From assembly GCF_014637085.1 (NCBI RefSeq), contig NZ_BMEU01000002.1, positions 172,005 to 236,004 on the forward strand: DNA of 64,000 bases. Reading direction: 5' to 3'. This DNA is from Comamonas phosphati. Its GTDB lineage: Bacteria > Pseudomonadota > Gammaproteobacteria > Burkholderiales > Burkholderiaceae_C. Shown piece after piece: positions 23,680 through 31,804 of the stretch (position 1 is the stretch's first letter; every line of letters starts with the position of its first letter). The notes under the pieces were generated by a model, which ran no database searches, was not told where the DNA came from, and saw only the letters and a program-made list of their open reading frames with translations. The position numbers and the translations under genes are program-made.

Positions 23680-25629
23680 TCAGCCCTGCAGGCGCATCTG
23701 CGTGGGCGTGCCCGTGAGGTAGCCCACGGCCGCACCGGCCTTGTTGCGGTAGTTGGCCTTGACCAGCGGGTCCAGCGTGCCCTTGACCACGGCATGCAGG
23801 CTGCTCCAGTCGCCCGCGTGCTGGAAGTTGCTCATGATGTAGGTCCAACCGTGGATCTCGTCGACGGCATGCAGTCCCGTGGATTCGCCGCCCGCGGGAA
23901 TGGACATGATGCGCGCCAGCTGCCGCGTGTCCACGTTGTAGGCCCACAGGAAGTTGTTGACGTGCTGGCCGCTGTCTTCGCCGATGAACAGGGTACGCAG
24001 CTTTTCCGAGAACTTGAGGTTGTCGGGGTTGCAGATCCGGTCCGGGTTGCCGGTATTGCCCAGCGCGTCGGCCGCGATGTCCTCGCCGGCCAGCAGGGCC
24101 CTGGTGTCCACGGGCATCCAGTCGCTGCGGATGGCGCTGCCGGCCGTGTCCTTCTGGCCGCCGCGCAGGTTGAGCGCCATCACGGCGCCGGCCTTGAGCT
24201 GCCTGGGGATGGAGATGCCGTTGCCCGGCACGTTGGCCTTGTCGCCCGCGACCATGGATTTCTCGCAGTTCTGCAGCGCGGAGTAGGCGATCTTGTCCCT
24301 GGCGTTGACCGTCGTGCCCTCCATCTTGGTGAAGCCCATGCTGGCGCCTTTGTACGCGGCATAGCGGTGGGTTTCGAGGAAGGCGGCGGCCTTGTCCATG
24401 CCGGGCTTGAGCTTGATCCACTCAGTCCTCCCATTCGCCACGATCCTGGTGAAGCTCGCGTCGCCCGGGTCCTTGGCCAGCACGGTCATGATGTCGGCGG
24501 GCTTGAGCGTATCGGCCAGCTGCTCGATCTCGGCGCTGGTGGCCGAGCCGAGCTTGATCCAGCTCAGCGGCGCGGCGCCGTCCGCGGCCGGGTCTATGGA
24601 AAAGCCCGCGCCGACCTTGGCCACGTAGAGCGTGCCCGAGGACAGGTCTTGCTCCCGGTCGGCCACGAACACGAAGTAGCCGCTGTTGGTGGCGTCGTCG
24701 CCCATGAGCGTGGTGCGCTGGTCGGGCATGACCTGCACCAGTTCGTGCGAGATGCGGCCCATGCAGAAATGCTTTTTGATGGCGGCCGTGCCGTCGGGGT
24801 TCACCGTCACTTCGGGCAGATGGCCGTAGTGGTAGGGGTTGGCCCGGTCGGGGTTGCCGTAGAGGTTGCTGCTGAAGGCCTGCAGATGGTTCTTGGCGCG
24901 GTCGGCAAAAGCATCGGGCTCGTACTCCTCGCTGGACAGATGCGTGCCCCAGGGCGAGAGGCTGGCGCCGCAGGTGATCCACAGCCCGTGCACCTTGGAG
25001 GTATCGACGTTGTGGTACTTGACCAGGCTGAGCCTGCCCGTGGCCGGGTCCTGATCCAGCGTGAGCACGGCAATGGGCGAAGGCAGCTTGCCGTACATCT
25101 GGGTCTTGCCGTCCTGCGCGCGGCTGGTGTATTCGAACTGCACCACGGCGAACACGGGCTTGCCCTTCACGCCGTCGACCTTGGCCCCGGGCACGGTGAG
25201 CAGCGAGGTGCCGTCCGGGCAGTCGGAGAAGAACTGGCGCTCGCTGCCGGCCACCGTCGTGTCGATGATGGGCTGGTTGCGGATGTCGTAATAGCCGCCC
25301 GCCAGCACCTGGCCGCCCTTGCCGTCGGACACCTTGTCGCCGGTGATGAAGAAAGGCTGGTAGGCCAGGCGGAAGGTCTGGGTGGAGCGATCGTCGAATG
25401 TCACGTTGAGCGCGGACCCCACCGTCGTCGTGGCCATGGCGGCCGGATCGGCCAGCGTGGGTGCCGGCATGGCGCTGAAGCTGGCCGACTGGAAGGCCGT
25501 GGCCTTGCCCGTGCTGGCGCAGGCCGTGGCCAGCAGCGAAGCGGAAGTCGAGGCACCGATGGGCAGCAAGGGCATGCTGCCCAGCCATTGCAGGGCTTGG
25601 CGGCGGGTGGGCTTGGCGGCGTGAGACAT
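23680..25629 (-). CDS. PhoX-like phosphatase / DUF839 family protein, Tat-exported
   Basis: Secreted beta-propeller protein of the DUF839/PhoX family, 649 residues. The N-terminus KPTRRQALQWLGSMPLL carries a twin-arginine export motif, and the following LLATACAS resembles a lipobox. Family blocks include TCGASLSPWGTHLSSEEYEP and GEDSGQHVNNFLWAYN, which carry the acidic residues that bind calcium and iron in PhoX. It probably hydrolyses phosphate esters in the periplasm. It is convergent with the Bug gene and clustered with two alkaline phosphatases. The start MSHAAKPTRRQ is chosen because it gives the Tat signal. Confidence 0.85.
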   Translation of the reverse strand: MSHAAKPTRRQALQWLGSMPLLPIGASTSASLLATACASTGKATAFQSASFSAMPAPTLADPAAMATTTVGSALNVTFDDRSTQTFRLAYQPFFITGDKVSDGKGGQVLAGGYYDIRNQPIIDTTVAGSERQFFSDCPDGTSLLTVPGAKVDGVKGKPVFAVVQFEYTSRAQDGKTQMYGKLPSPIAVLTLDQDPATGRLSLVKYHNVDTSKVHGLWITCGASLSPWGTHLSSEEYEPDAFADRAKNHLQAFSSNLYGNPDRANPYHYGHLPEVTVNPDGTAAIKKHFCMGRISHELVQVMPDQRTTLMGDDATNSGYFVFVADREQDLSSGTLYVAKVGAGFSIDPAADGAAPLSWIKLGSATSAEIEQLADTLKPADIMTVLAKDPGDASFTRIVANGRTEWIKLKPGMDKAAAFLETHRYAAYKGASMGFTKMEGTTVNARDKIAYSALQNCEKSMVAGDKANVPGNGISIPRQLKAGAVMALNLRGGQKDTAGSAIRSDWMPVDTRALLAGEDIAADALGNTGNPDRICNPDNLKFSEKLRTLFIGEDSGQHVNNFLWAYNVDTRQLARIMSIPAGGESTGLHAVDEIHGWTYIMSNFQHAGDWSSLHAVVKGTLDPLVKANYRNKAGAAVGYLTGTPTQMRLQG

Positions 25630-25715
25630 GGGAAAGTCGCTCCGTGTGGAAAATGAAAAGCCGGCAGCGTGGCACACCGCCGGCGGGCCTCAAGGCAATG
25701 CGGAATCGGTCCCGC

Positions 25716-25796
25716 GATGCAAGGCGCCACGGTCTGGGATGGACCGCGGGGCGCACAGCATAGCAATAGCCGCAGCCATTGCGCGCATTTGCAACT
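25716..25796. repeat. GCAATAGC/ATTTGCAAC repeat, copy 1
   Basis: GATGCAAGGCGCCA (25716-25729) and, further on, AGCAATAGCCGCAGCC followed by ATTGCGCGCATTTGCAAC. The same two blocks occur at 45174-45225 with a shorter spacer. It lies between the PhoX-like gene and the His-rich gene, in 25630-25864, which holds no gene. Confidence 0.65.
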
Positions 25797-25864
25797 CGGC
25801 ACGCCACCCGGCACGCAACCCGAGCCTGGGACGCGCCGCGCGCGAAGGCTTGTTCAGCATGGCC

Positions 25865-26653
25865 TCAATCGAGCAGATCGGAATAGTCGCCGTGGTCGAA
25901 CTTCTCGCTCGCCGCCCAGGGCGCGGGGCTGGGCATGGCGATGCGTTCGGCCTTCACACGGGTCAGCGCGGTGCCGTGGGCGTCGCGGCGCTCGATCAGG
26001 CGCGGGTACTGGCCGCGCACATCCCAGTCCACCTCGGTGGTCTGCTCGCCCACGGTCTGGCGCAAGCGCTGCACGCCGTTCTTCACCGAGCCCACGGGCT
26101 GCATGGCCCGCAGCATGGCGGGCGGCACCAGCCAGTACTGGGTGTCCCACGAGCCGCCGTAACCCACGTTGCCATGATGGGCGCCCTCCACTTCGATGAC
26201 CCGGTGGAGCTTGTCCATGATGATTTCGACGGTTTCCTTGCCGTCGTTGCCGCGGCTCACGCGCAGCGGCGCGCCGCTGGCCTCGTCGTGCGCATGGCCG
26301 GCATGCGGGCCCTGGCTGTGCTCGTGGCCGTGGACTTGGCTCTTGCGCAGGGCCTCGGGCAGCTCGCGTTCGGTCCAGACCCAGCCGCCCTGCGGCGTGG
26401 CGCGGCGATAGACGCGGTTGGTATAGGTGGCTTCGCGCAGCACGCCGTCGCTGCCGATGTTGCGCGTGTAGTAGGTGACGCGCAGATCGGCCGGCGGCGT
26501 GGCCTGGACGGCTGCCGTGGTGGCCGGCACCGACGGCTTGGCAGCGGGTGCAGCCACGGATGCGGGGGCAGGCTCGGCGCCATGCGCCAGCACCGCGACC
26601 GGCATCCACACGGCTGCGGCCAGCAGGCCGGATTTCACAACGGAAAATGTCAT
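25865..26653 (-). CDS. Secreted His-rich protein of unknown function
   Basis: I do not recognise this 262-residue protein. It has a signal peptide (MTFSVVKSGLLAAAVWMPVA, cleavage near VLAHGAE), an Ala/Pro-rich linker, and a compact domain starting DLRVTYYTRNIGSDG. A His cluster (His108, 110, 112, 117, 120 and 122, in HGHEHSQGPHAGHAHDE) suggests metal binding. It lies between a PhoX-like gene and two alkaline phosphatase genes on the same strand, so a role in phosphate scavenging or in metal supply to those metalloenzymes is possible but unproven. Confidence 0.75.
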   Translation of the reverse strand: MTFSVVKSGLLAAAVWMPVAVLAHGAEPAPASVAAPAAKPSVPATTAAVQATPPADLRVTYYTRNIGSDGVLREATYTNRVYRRATPQGGWVWTERELPEALRKSQVHGHEHSQGPHAGHAHDEASGAPLRVSRGNDGKETVEIIMDKLHRVIEVEGAHHGNVGYGGSWDTQYWLVPPAMLRAMQPVGSVKNGVQRLRQTVGEQTTEVDWDVRGQYPRLIERRDAHGTALTRVKAERIAMPSPAPWAASEKFDHGDYSDLLD

Positions 26654-26664
26654 GGAACTATAAA

Positions 26665-26706
26665 AAACGGAGCTGCCGGCGCTTGTTGCAAAAGCGCCAG
26701 CAGCCG
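26665..26706 (-). terminator. Terminator after the second alkaline phosphatase gene
   Basis: Minus-strand hairpin GCTGCTGGCGCTT, short loop, AAGCGCCGGCAGC followed by TCCGTTTTTT. It is a member of the third repeat family (AGCTGCC/GCGCTT palindromes) working as a Rho-independent terminator between phoA and the His-rich gene. Confidence 0.75.
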
Positions 26707-26782
26707 ATTTGATGGAAAGATCAGTTTTTCATGGTGCTCTAGCACACCTATCGCCTGTGCAACTGGCGCTGCCCCATCCGCG

Positions 26783-26857
26783 GGACAGCCAGCAAGGGCC
26801 GCCCCGCAGCAAAGGTTGTCGTCCCCCTTGGGGGAAGCGGCGCAGCCGCTCAGGGGG
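26783..26857 (-). repeat. REP-like 3-prime repeat, copy 3
   Basis: Begins CCCCCTGAGCGGCTGCGCC on the minus strand seven bases after the phoA stop, then CGCTTCCCCCAAGGGGG and ACGACAACCTTTGCTGCGG. Same order as copy 1. Confidence 0.85.
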
Positions 26858-26864
26858 TGAATGA

Positions 26865-28346
26865 CTACAGGCCTGCGGCTTCCTTCACCTTGCTGAACAC
26901 CTTGGTGTTGTCCATGGTTCCCTTGAAGATCCTGGCGCCTGCGCCGCCGGCGAACAGCATCACGTCGCCGCCGCCGTGGGTTTCGGCGCCGGGCGCACCC
27001 AGATTGATGCCCACTTCCTGCAGGAAGTTGTCATCGGTGGTGTCCACGGCCGTCAGGTCGTCACGCGAAGCGCCACGTGCCGGTGCGATCCAGGGCTTGT
27101 TGCCGTCCTCGGCATTGACCTGGCTGGATGCCGAGGCGTTGGGGCGGCCGCCGTTGCCGAACACCAGCGTGGTGTAGGGCTTGCCGTCGCTGGCCTTGGC
27201 CATCTGGCCGCTCTGGTAGTCCACCACCTTGCCGAGGATCGGGTTGCCGATCTTGGCATAGCCGTTGAAGGCGATGGCATGGTCATGGTCGGCCGTCGCC
27301 ACGATCAGGGTGTTCTTCAGGCCCGGGTCCTTCTTTTCCATGAAGGCCATCGCGGTCGCTATGGCCTGGTCGAAGGCCAGCGTGTCTTCCAGCGCGCGCT
27401 TGGCATTGCTGCCGTGCAGCGCGTGGTCGATGCGGCCGCCTTCGACCATCAGGAAGAAGCCGTTCGCATTGCGCGACAGCACCTGCAGCGACTTCTCGGT
27501 CATCTGCGCCAGGCTGGGCTGGTCGAGCTTCTGGTTCACACGGTCCAGCTCATAGGCCATTTCCGAGGACGAGAACAGGCCCAGCAGCTTGGGCGCCGTG
27601 TTGGCGTCGATGCCGGCCAGGGCCGTGGCGCTGTCGGCATAGGTGTAGCCCTTGGCCTGCATTTCCTGCACCAGGTTGCGGCTGTCCGTGCGCTTGCTCG
27701 CGGCATAGATGGACTTGGGCAGGTAGTTGCGCTGGCCTCCGCCCATGAGCACATCCACGCCGGCATTCACCGATTGATCGGCGATGGCGTTGTAGGCATT
27801 GCGGTTGCAGATGTGGGCGTAGGTGGCCGCCGGCGTGGCGTGGCCCACGCGGGTGGTCGAGACGGCGCCCACGGCGCGGCCCTTGGCCTTGGACAGCTCC
27901 AGCAGCGTGATGGCCGGCGTGCCGTTGCTGCCGTCGGTGGCGCAGGCGCTGTTCTCGCCGGTGACGTATTGCGTGCCGTCAGGCCGGAAAGCCATGGTGT
28001 CGGCGGACATGGAGATGACTTCGTTGTTCATCTTCACGCCCGTCATGTAGGCGGACATGGAGGGCGCGCTGTCGGTGGTCTGGCCGTCCTTCGAGAAGGT
28101 CTTGACGCGCGCTGCGTACGGCAGCGACTGCATGACAAGAGTGGCGCGCTCGCTGCTGACGAGCTTTGCGGGGTTGCCGGCAGCGATTTCCTTTTCGCCC
28201 TTGTAGATGCGGGCCGCGGTGACGGTGACCGGGCCCATGCCGTCGCCCAGGAAGAAGATGACGTTCTTGGCCTCGCCCGCGGCCTGCGCCGCGCCCGATG
28301 CCAGCATGGCCACAGCCAGGGCGGTCTTGCAGATTGCGAATTTCAT
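26865..28346 (-). CDS. phoA: Alkaline phosphatase (PhoA family), soluble periplasmic
   Basis: Zinc/magnesium-dependent phosphomonoesterase, 493 residues. A signal peptide (MKFAICKTALAVAMLASGAA, cleavage at AQAAG) is followed by NVIFFLGDGMG (metal-ligand Asp), the phosphorylated Ser93 in TTDSAPSMSAYMTG, VEGGRIDHALHG and VATADHDHA with the metal ligands, and the final His in GAETHGGGDV. The open frame continues far upstream without a stop, but the signal peptide and AGGAA before it fix the start. It is the second of two tandem paralogues, 23 bp after the first. Confidence 0.93.
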   Translation of the reverse strand: MKFAICKTALAVAMLASGAAQAAGEAKNVIFFLGDGMGPVTVTAARIYKGEKEIAAGNPAKLVSSERATLVMQSLPYAARVKTFSKDGQTTDSAPSMSAYMTGVKMNNEVISMSADTMAFRPDGTQYVTGENSACATDGSNGTPAITLLELSKAKGRAVGAVSTTRVGHATPAATYAHICNRNAYNAIADQSVNAGVDVLMGGGQRNYLPKSIYAASKRTDSRNLVQEMQAKGYTYADSATALAGIDANTAPKLLGLFSSSEMAYELDRVNQKLDQPSLAQMTEKSLQVLSRNANGFFLMVEGGRIDHALHGSNAKRALEDTLAFDQAIATAMAFMEKKDPGLKNTLIVATADHDHAIAFNGYAKIGNPILGKVVDYQSGQMAKASDGKPYTTLVFGNGGRPNASASSQVNAEDGNKPWIAPARGASRDDLTAVDTTDDNFLQEVGINLGAPGAETHGGGDVMLFAGGAGARIFKGTMDNTKVFSKVKEAAGL

Positions 28347-28369
28347 GATGTTCGATTCCTTTGCAGTGC

Positions 28370-29776
28370 TCACAGGCCAATGGACTTCTTGATGAGGCCG
28401 AACACTTCGTTGTTGGTGAGCACGCCCGAGAAGTTCTCTGCCCCCAGGCCCGTGGCGCCCAGGAACACGTCGGCGCCGCCGTGCGTCTCGGACGACGTCG
28501 GCACCACGGCTTCCTGCAGGTAGTCGGGGCTTTCCAGCTCGGCAGCGGTGATGGGGCCGCGCGTGGCCTTGCGGTTGGGGCCGGTGCCGAAGCCCAGGAC
28601 GGTGTAGGGATTGCCGTCCACGTCGGTGGAGGGCTTGCCGTCCACATAGTTGTTCACCAGGCCCAGCACGCCGGGCTTGCCGGGCTGGGTCGGGCCGGTA
28701 CGGGCCGCATAGCCGTTCATCTGCAGCGTATGGTCGTGGTCGGCGGTGACGACGATCAGCGTGTTCTTCAGGCCGGGGTCGATGGACTGCATCTTGTCCA
28801 GCGCCGCCTTGATGGCGTTGTCGAAGGCCACGGTATCCTGCAGCGCGCGGCGGGCGTTGGTGGCATGCAGCGCATGGTCGATGCGACCGCCTTCCACCAT
28901 CAGGAAAAAGCCTTTCTTGCGGGCGGAGAGCGCGTCGATGGCCTTGCCGGTCATCTCGGCCAGGCTGGGCTCCTTGGCCGGATCGCGGTCCAGGTCGTAG
29001 GTCATGTGCTCCTTGCTGAACAGGCCGACGATCTTGGTCTTGCCGTCCACGGGCAGCTTGTCGAAATCGCTCTTGTTCGCGGCAAAGCTGTAATTGGCCT
29101 TCTTGAGTTCGGCCACCAGATCGCGTCCGTCGTTGCGCCTGCCGCCGGCAGTCGAAGGCGTGAAGTAGCTCGTGCCGCCGCCAAAGACCACATCGACGCC
29201 GTCGCCCAAGCTGGCGTTGTAGCCGGCACCGCCGGGCACCAGGGCTGCGGCGATGGTGTTCTCGGCATCGCGGTGGCAGACGTGCGAATAGGTGGTGGCC
29301 GGCGTGGCGTGGGTGATGCGCGTGGTGCTGACCACGCCGGTGCTGTAGCCCGCAGCCTTCATCTGCTCGAGCAGCGTGGGCACGGGCTTGCCGTTGTCGC
29401 TGGGGCAGGTGCTGTCGTACTTGACGTAGTAAGGCTTGCCGGCGGCGTCGGCCGCCTGGGTGTCGGCCGACATGGAGATGACTTCGTTGTTCATCTTGAC
29501 GCCGGTCATATAGGCGGCCATGGAGGGCGCGCTGTCCGTCACTTGGCCGTCGTTGGAATAGGTGTGGATGAAGGCGGTCTCGGGCAGCTGGTCCATGGTC
29601 AGCTCGCCGTCTTCGCCCACGCTGTAGATGCGCGCAGCAGTCATCGTGGTCATACCCATGCCGTCGCCCAGGAAGAACAGTACGTTCTTGCTCGTCGACG
29701 GACCGTCGCTGCCACCGCAGGCACTGAGCAACAGCGACGCGCCGGCCAGTGCACTGCACAACAATTTTTGCTTCAT
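28370..29776 (-). CDS. phoA: Alkaline phosphatase (PhoA family), lipoprotein
   Basis: Paralogue of the next gene, 468 residues, but membrane-anchored: the lipobox LLLSACGG predicts lipidation at Cys20. Catalytic elements are NVLFFLGDGMG, Ser82 in VTDSAPSMAAYMTG, VEGGRIDHALHA, VTADHDHT and SSETHGGADV. It leads the phosphatase operon, with a good Pho box about 100 bases upstream, so it should be PhoB-controlled. Soluble and lipid-anchored versions side by side suggest a division of labour between periplasm and membrane. Confidence 0.93.
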   Translation of the reverse strand: MKQKLLCSALAGASLLLSACGGSDGPSTSKNVLFFLGDGMGMTTMTAARIYSVGEDGELTMDQLPETAFIHTYSNDGQVTDSAPSMAAYMTGVKMNNEVISMSADTQAADAAGKPYYVKYDSTCPSDNGKPVPTLLEQMKAAGYSTGVVSTTRITHATPATTYSHVCHRDAENTIAAALVPGGAGYNASLGDGVDVVFGGGTSYFTPSTAGGRRNDGRDLVAELKKANYSFAANKSDFDKLPVDGKTKIVGLFSKEHMTYDLDRDPAKEPSLAEMTGKAIDALSARKKGFFLMVEGGRIDHALHATNARRALQDTVAFDNAIKAALDKMQSIDPGLKNTLIVVTADHDHTLQMNGYAARTGPTQPGKPGVLGLVNNYVDGKPSTDVDGNPYTVLGFGTGPNRKATRGPITAAELESPDYLQEAVVPTSSETHGGADVFLGATGLGAENFSGVLTNNEVFGLIKKSIGL

Positions 29777-29877
29777 GCGGATTCCCTCATCGATGGGAGG
29801 CTAGCCGCATCCCATACGCGGTGCGCCTCCTTGAATTAGTAAGTAGGCGCACTCTAGGAAATCAACATGTCGATGCA

Positions 29878-29895
29878 ATGACCGTCATATGACAA
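29878..29895 (-). promoter_or_regulatory. Pho box (PhoB binding site) of the phosphatase operon
   Basis: Minus strand TTGTCATATGACGGTCAT fits the 7-4-7 PhoB layout CTGTCAT-4-CTGTCAY with one mismatch in each half-site. It ends 102 bases before the first phosphatase start. A weaker element CCGTCATGTGACAG lies just upstream. The remainder of 29777-30146 holds a GCCCCACGC/GCGTGGGC hairpin and a terminator but no gene. Confidence 0.7.
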
Positions 29896-30022
29896 ATGAC
29901 TCCACCCTGTCACATGACGGGATTTGGGCGGTCATAGAAATGGCGCCCCACGCTCCCCGCTGCGCGTGGGCGCGGCCCCGCCGAGAGGGGATGCTTTTTC
30001 ACCCTGGGGCGGCCCGGCGATG

Positions 30023-30058
30023 AAAAAACCCTGCCGTATCAGGCCGGCAAGGTTTTTG
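30023..30058 (-). terminator. Terminator downstream of the methyltransferase gene
   Basis: AAAAAACCCTGCCG (30023-30036) pairs with CGGCAAGGTTTTT (30046-30058 region), giving a stem with flanking A and T runs on both strands. It closes the minus-strand pil-aro-dgt group before the phosphatase promoter. An AGCTGGCA and TGCCAGC pair near 30070-30145 is a diverged third-family repeat. Confidence 0.7.
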
Positions 30059-30146
30059 CTCCCGAATACAGAGCAGCTGGCAATTTCCATGCATGCGTAT
30101 CAAAGGTAAAACAGCATGGAATCATTGAAATGCCAGCGTCAACAGC

Positions 30147-31043
30147 TCACGTTTTTGCAGCTTCCGTGGACAGCATGGCAAAGCGGCTGGCCTGCAGCGA
30201 TTCGATGCCGAACTCCGCCAGCAGTTGGCGCAGGCGTTGGTCCGCGCTGCGCTTCCTGTGGCCGGTGTAGCGGGCCACGATGAGCTCGTTCTTCATGCTG
30301 TGCTCCCAGCCCACCAGCTCCGTCACCGTGACCTGGTAGCCGCAGGCCTCCAGGTACAGGCAGCGCAGCACGTTGGTGATCTGGCTGCCCATTTCGCGCG
30401 TGTGGATCGGGTGGCGCCACAGCTCGGCCAGCGGCGTGCGCGACAGCGACAGTGCCTTGGTCTGGCGCAGGCAGGCTGCCACCTCGGCCTGGCAGCAGGG
30501 CACCAGCACCATGGCCTTGGCCTTTTTCTCGAGGCCGAAGGCGATGGCGTCGTCGGTCGCCGTGTCGCAGGCATGCAGGGCCGTGACCACGTCGAACCGC
30601 TCGGGCATGAAGTCGGCGCGCGCGGATTCGGCCACCGACATGTTGAGGAACTCCATGCGATCGAAGCCCAGGCCGGCAGCCAGCTGCCGCGAGCTTTCCA
30701 CCAGCGGCGCGCGGGTCTCTATGCCGTAGATGCGGCCGCGACCCAGGCCCTTGAAGAACAGGTCGTAGAGGATGAAGCCCAGATACGATTTGCCCGCGCC
30801 ATGGTCGGCCAGCGTGACCGCATGCTCGCCCTCGGACAACTCCTGCAGGATGGGCGCGACGAACTGGTAGAGGTGGTAGACCTGCTTGAGCTTGCGGCGC
30901 GAATCCTGGTTGAGCTTGCCTTCGCGCGTGAGGATGTGCAGCGCCTTGAGCAGCTCTATGCTCTGGCCTGGCTGAAGCTCCAGCTGGGCCGCAACGTCCT
31001 GGGCCGCCGGCTTGCCGGCCAGTTTGTTGTCCGCCCTGGCCAT
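30147..31043 (-). CDS. Class I SAM-dependent methyltransferase (Methyltransf_32-like)
   Basis: Cytoplasmic methyltransferase of about 298 residues. The SAM-binding motif I is VTLADHGAGKSYLGFILYD (unusual HGAGK where most have DxGxG), followed by the acidic motif YGIETR and the family phrase VVTALHACDTATDDAI, then MVLVPCCQAEV. The HACDTATD and PCC motifs match the methyltransferase domain found in tRNA methyltransferase Trm13-like and GSTCD-like proteins; the substrate is unknown. Its ATG overlaps the TGA of the DUF1415 gene (TGATG), so the two are coupled. Confidence 0.8.
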   Translation of the reverse strand: MARADNKLAGKPAAQDVAAQLELQPGQSIELLKALHILTREGKLNQDSRRKLKQVYHLYQFVAPILQELSEGEHAVTLADHGAGKSYLGFILYDLFFKGLGRGRIYGIETRAPLVESSRQLAAGLGFDRMEFLNMSVAESARADFMPERFDVVTALHACDTATDDAIAFGLEKKAKAMVLVPCCQAEVAACLRQTKALSLSRTPLAELWRHPIHTREMGSQITNVLRCLYLEACGYQVTVTELVGWEHSMKNELIVARYTGHRKRSADQRLRQLLAEFGIESLQASRFAMLSTEAAKT

Positions 31044-31657
31044 CACTCGCCCTTCACTCCACCATGGCCGGTGACGGGGCAGCGCGGACCCACATCCAGG
31101 TCCAGCCAGCCTTCGATGCCGATGTCGCCCAGCACCTGCATGTTGCTCTCGTAAATCGTCTCGGCCTCGGGGAAGGCCTCCACGGCCTTGTCGATGCTGT
31201 CCTCGCGCAGCAGATGCAGCGTGGGATAGGGTGAGCGGTTGGTGCAGTTGGTCACGTCATCGACTTCCGTGCCCTCGAACTGGAACTGCGGATGGAAGGA
31301 CGCGACCTGCAGGATACCGCCCAGGTCCAGCTCCTCGACCATGGCATCGGCCACTTCGAGGAAGTCGTTGAAGTCCAGGAAATCCGGCAGCGCCTGCGGC
31401 AGGATGAGCAGCGTGGTGTCGCGCTTTTCGGGGTTGGCCTCGGCCAGGGCTTCGAGCTCGTGGTGCAGGTCCTCGGCCACGCCTTCGGCATCGGTGGCAT
31501 CGCTGACCACGTAGTGGATCTGCCCCTTGGTATGCACGCCCTTGGCAAACGGGCACAGGTTCAGGCCGATCACGGCTTTCTCCAGCCAGCGCACCGTGTC
31601 TTCGATCACGATATCTGGCGGGAAATCCTGATCGGCGGCGGTTGTGGTTTCAGTCAT
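31043..31657 (-). CDS. DUF1415 family protein
   Basis: Conserved cytoplasmic protein of unknown function, 204 residues. It shows the DUF1415 landmarks: WLEKAVIGLNLCPFAKGV near the N-terminus, TTLLILPQALPDFLDFNDFL, VASFHPQFQFEG and the NRSPYPTLHLLREDSI block. GGAGGG precedes the start. It is coupled to the methyltransferase gene downstream and 147 bp after dgt. The invariant Cys, His and Asp residues suggest an enzyme, but no reaction is established to my knowledge. Confidence 0.85.
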   Translation of the reverse strand: MTETTTAADQDFPPDIVIEDTVRWLEKAVIGLNLCPFAKGVHTKGQIHYVVSDATDAEGVAEDLHHELEALAEANPEKRDTTLLILPQALPDFLDFNDFLEVADAMVEELDLGGILQVASFHPQFQFEGTEVDDVTNCTNRSPYPTLHLLREDSIDKAVEAFPEAETIYESNMQVLGDIGIEGWLDLDVGPRCPVTGHGGVKGE

Positions 31658-31804
31658 GGCAAGGCCCTCCAAAATACAAACGGGGGCCAGGCCCCCCAGA
31701 GGTTGCGCACTGGGCGGGAAAAACTCCGGCTCGGGTACACAGGGCGTCATTCTAGCGAGGCCGACCGGCCAACGCTCGCCCCGCGCCATACGCCAGCGGC
31801 GGAT

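Noticed and set aside
28347-29759. Upstream in-frame extension of the second phoA gene across the first one
   Set aside because: The extension is the first phoA read in another frame; the signal peptide at 28346 and its ribosome-binding site fix the true start.
29940-30020. GC-rich block with GCCCCACGC/GCGTGGGC as a seventh REP-like copy
   Set aside because: The order and key words of the family are missing; it may be a very distant relative but cannot be supported.
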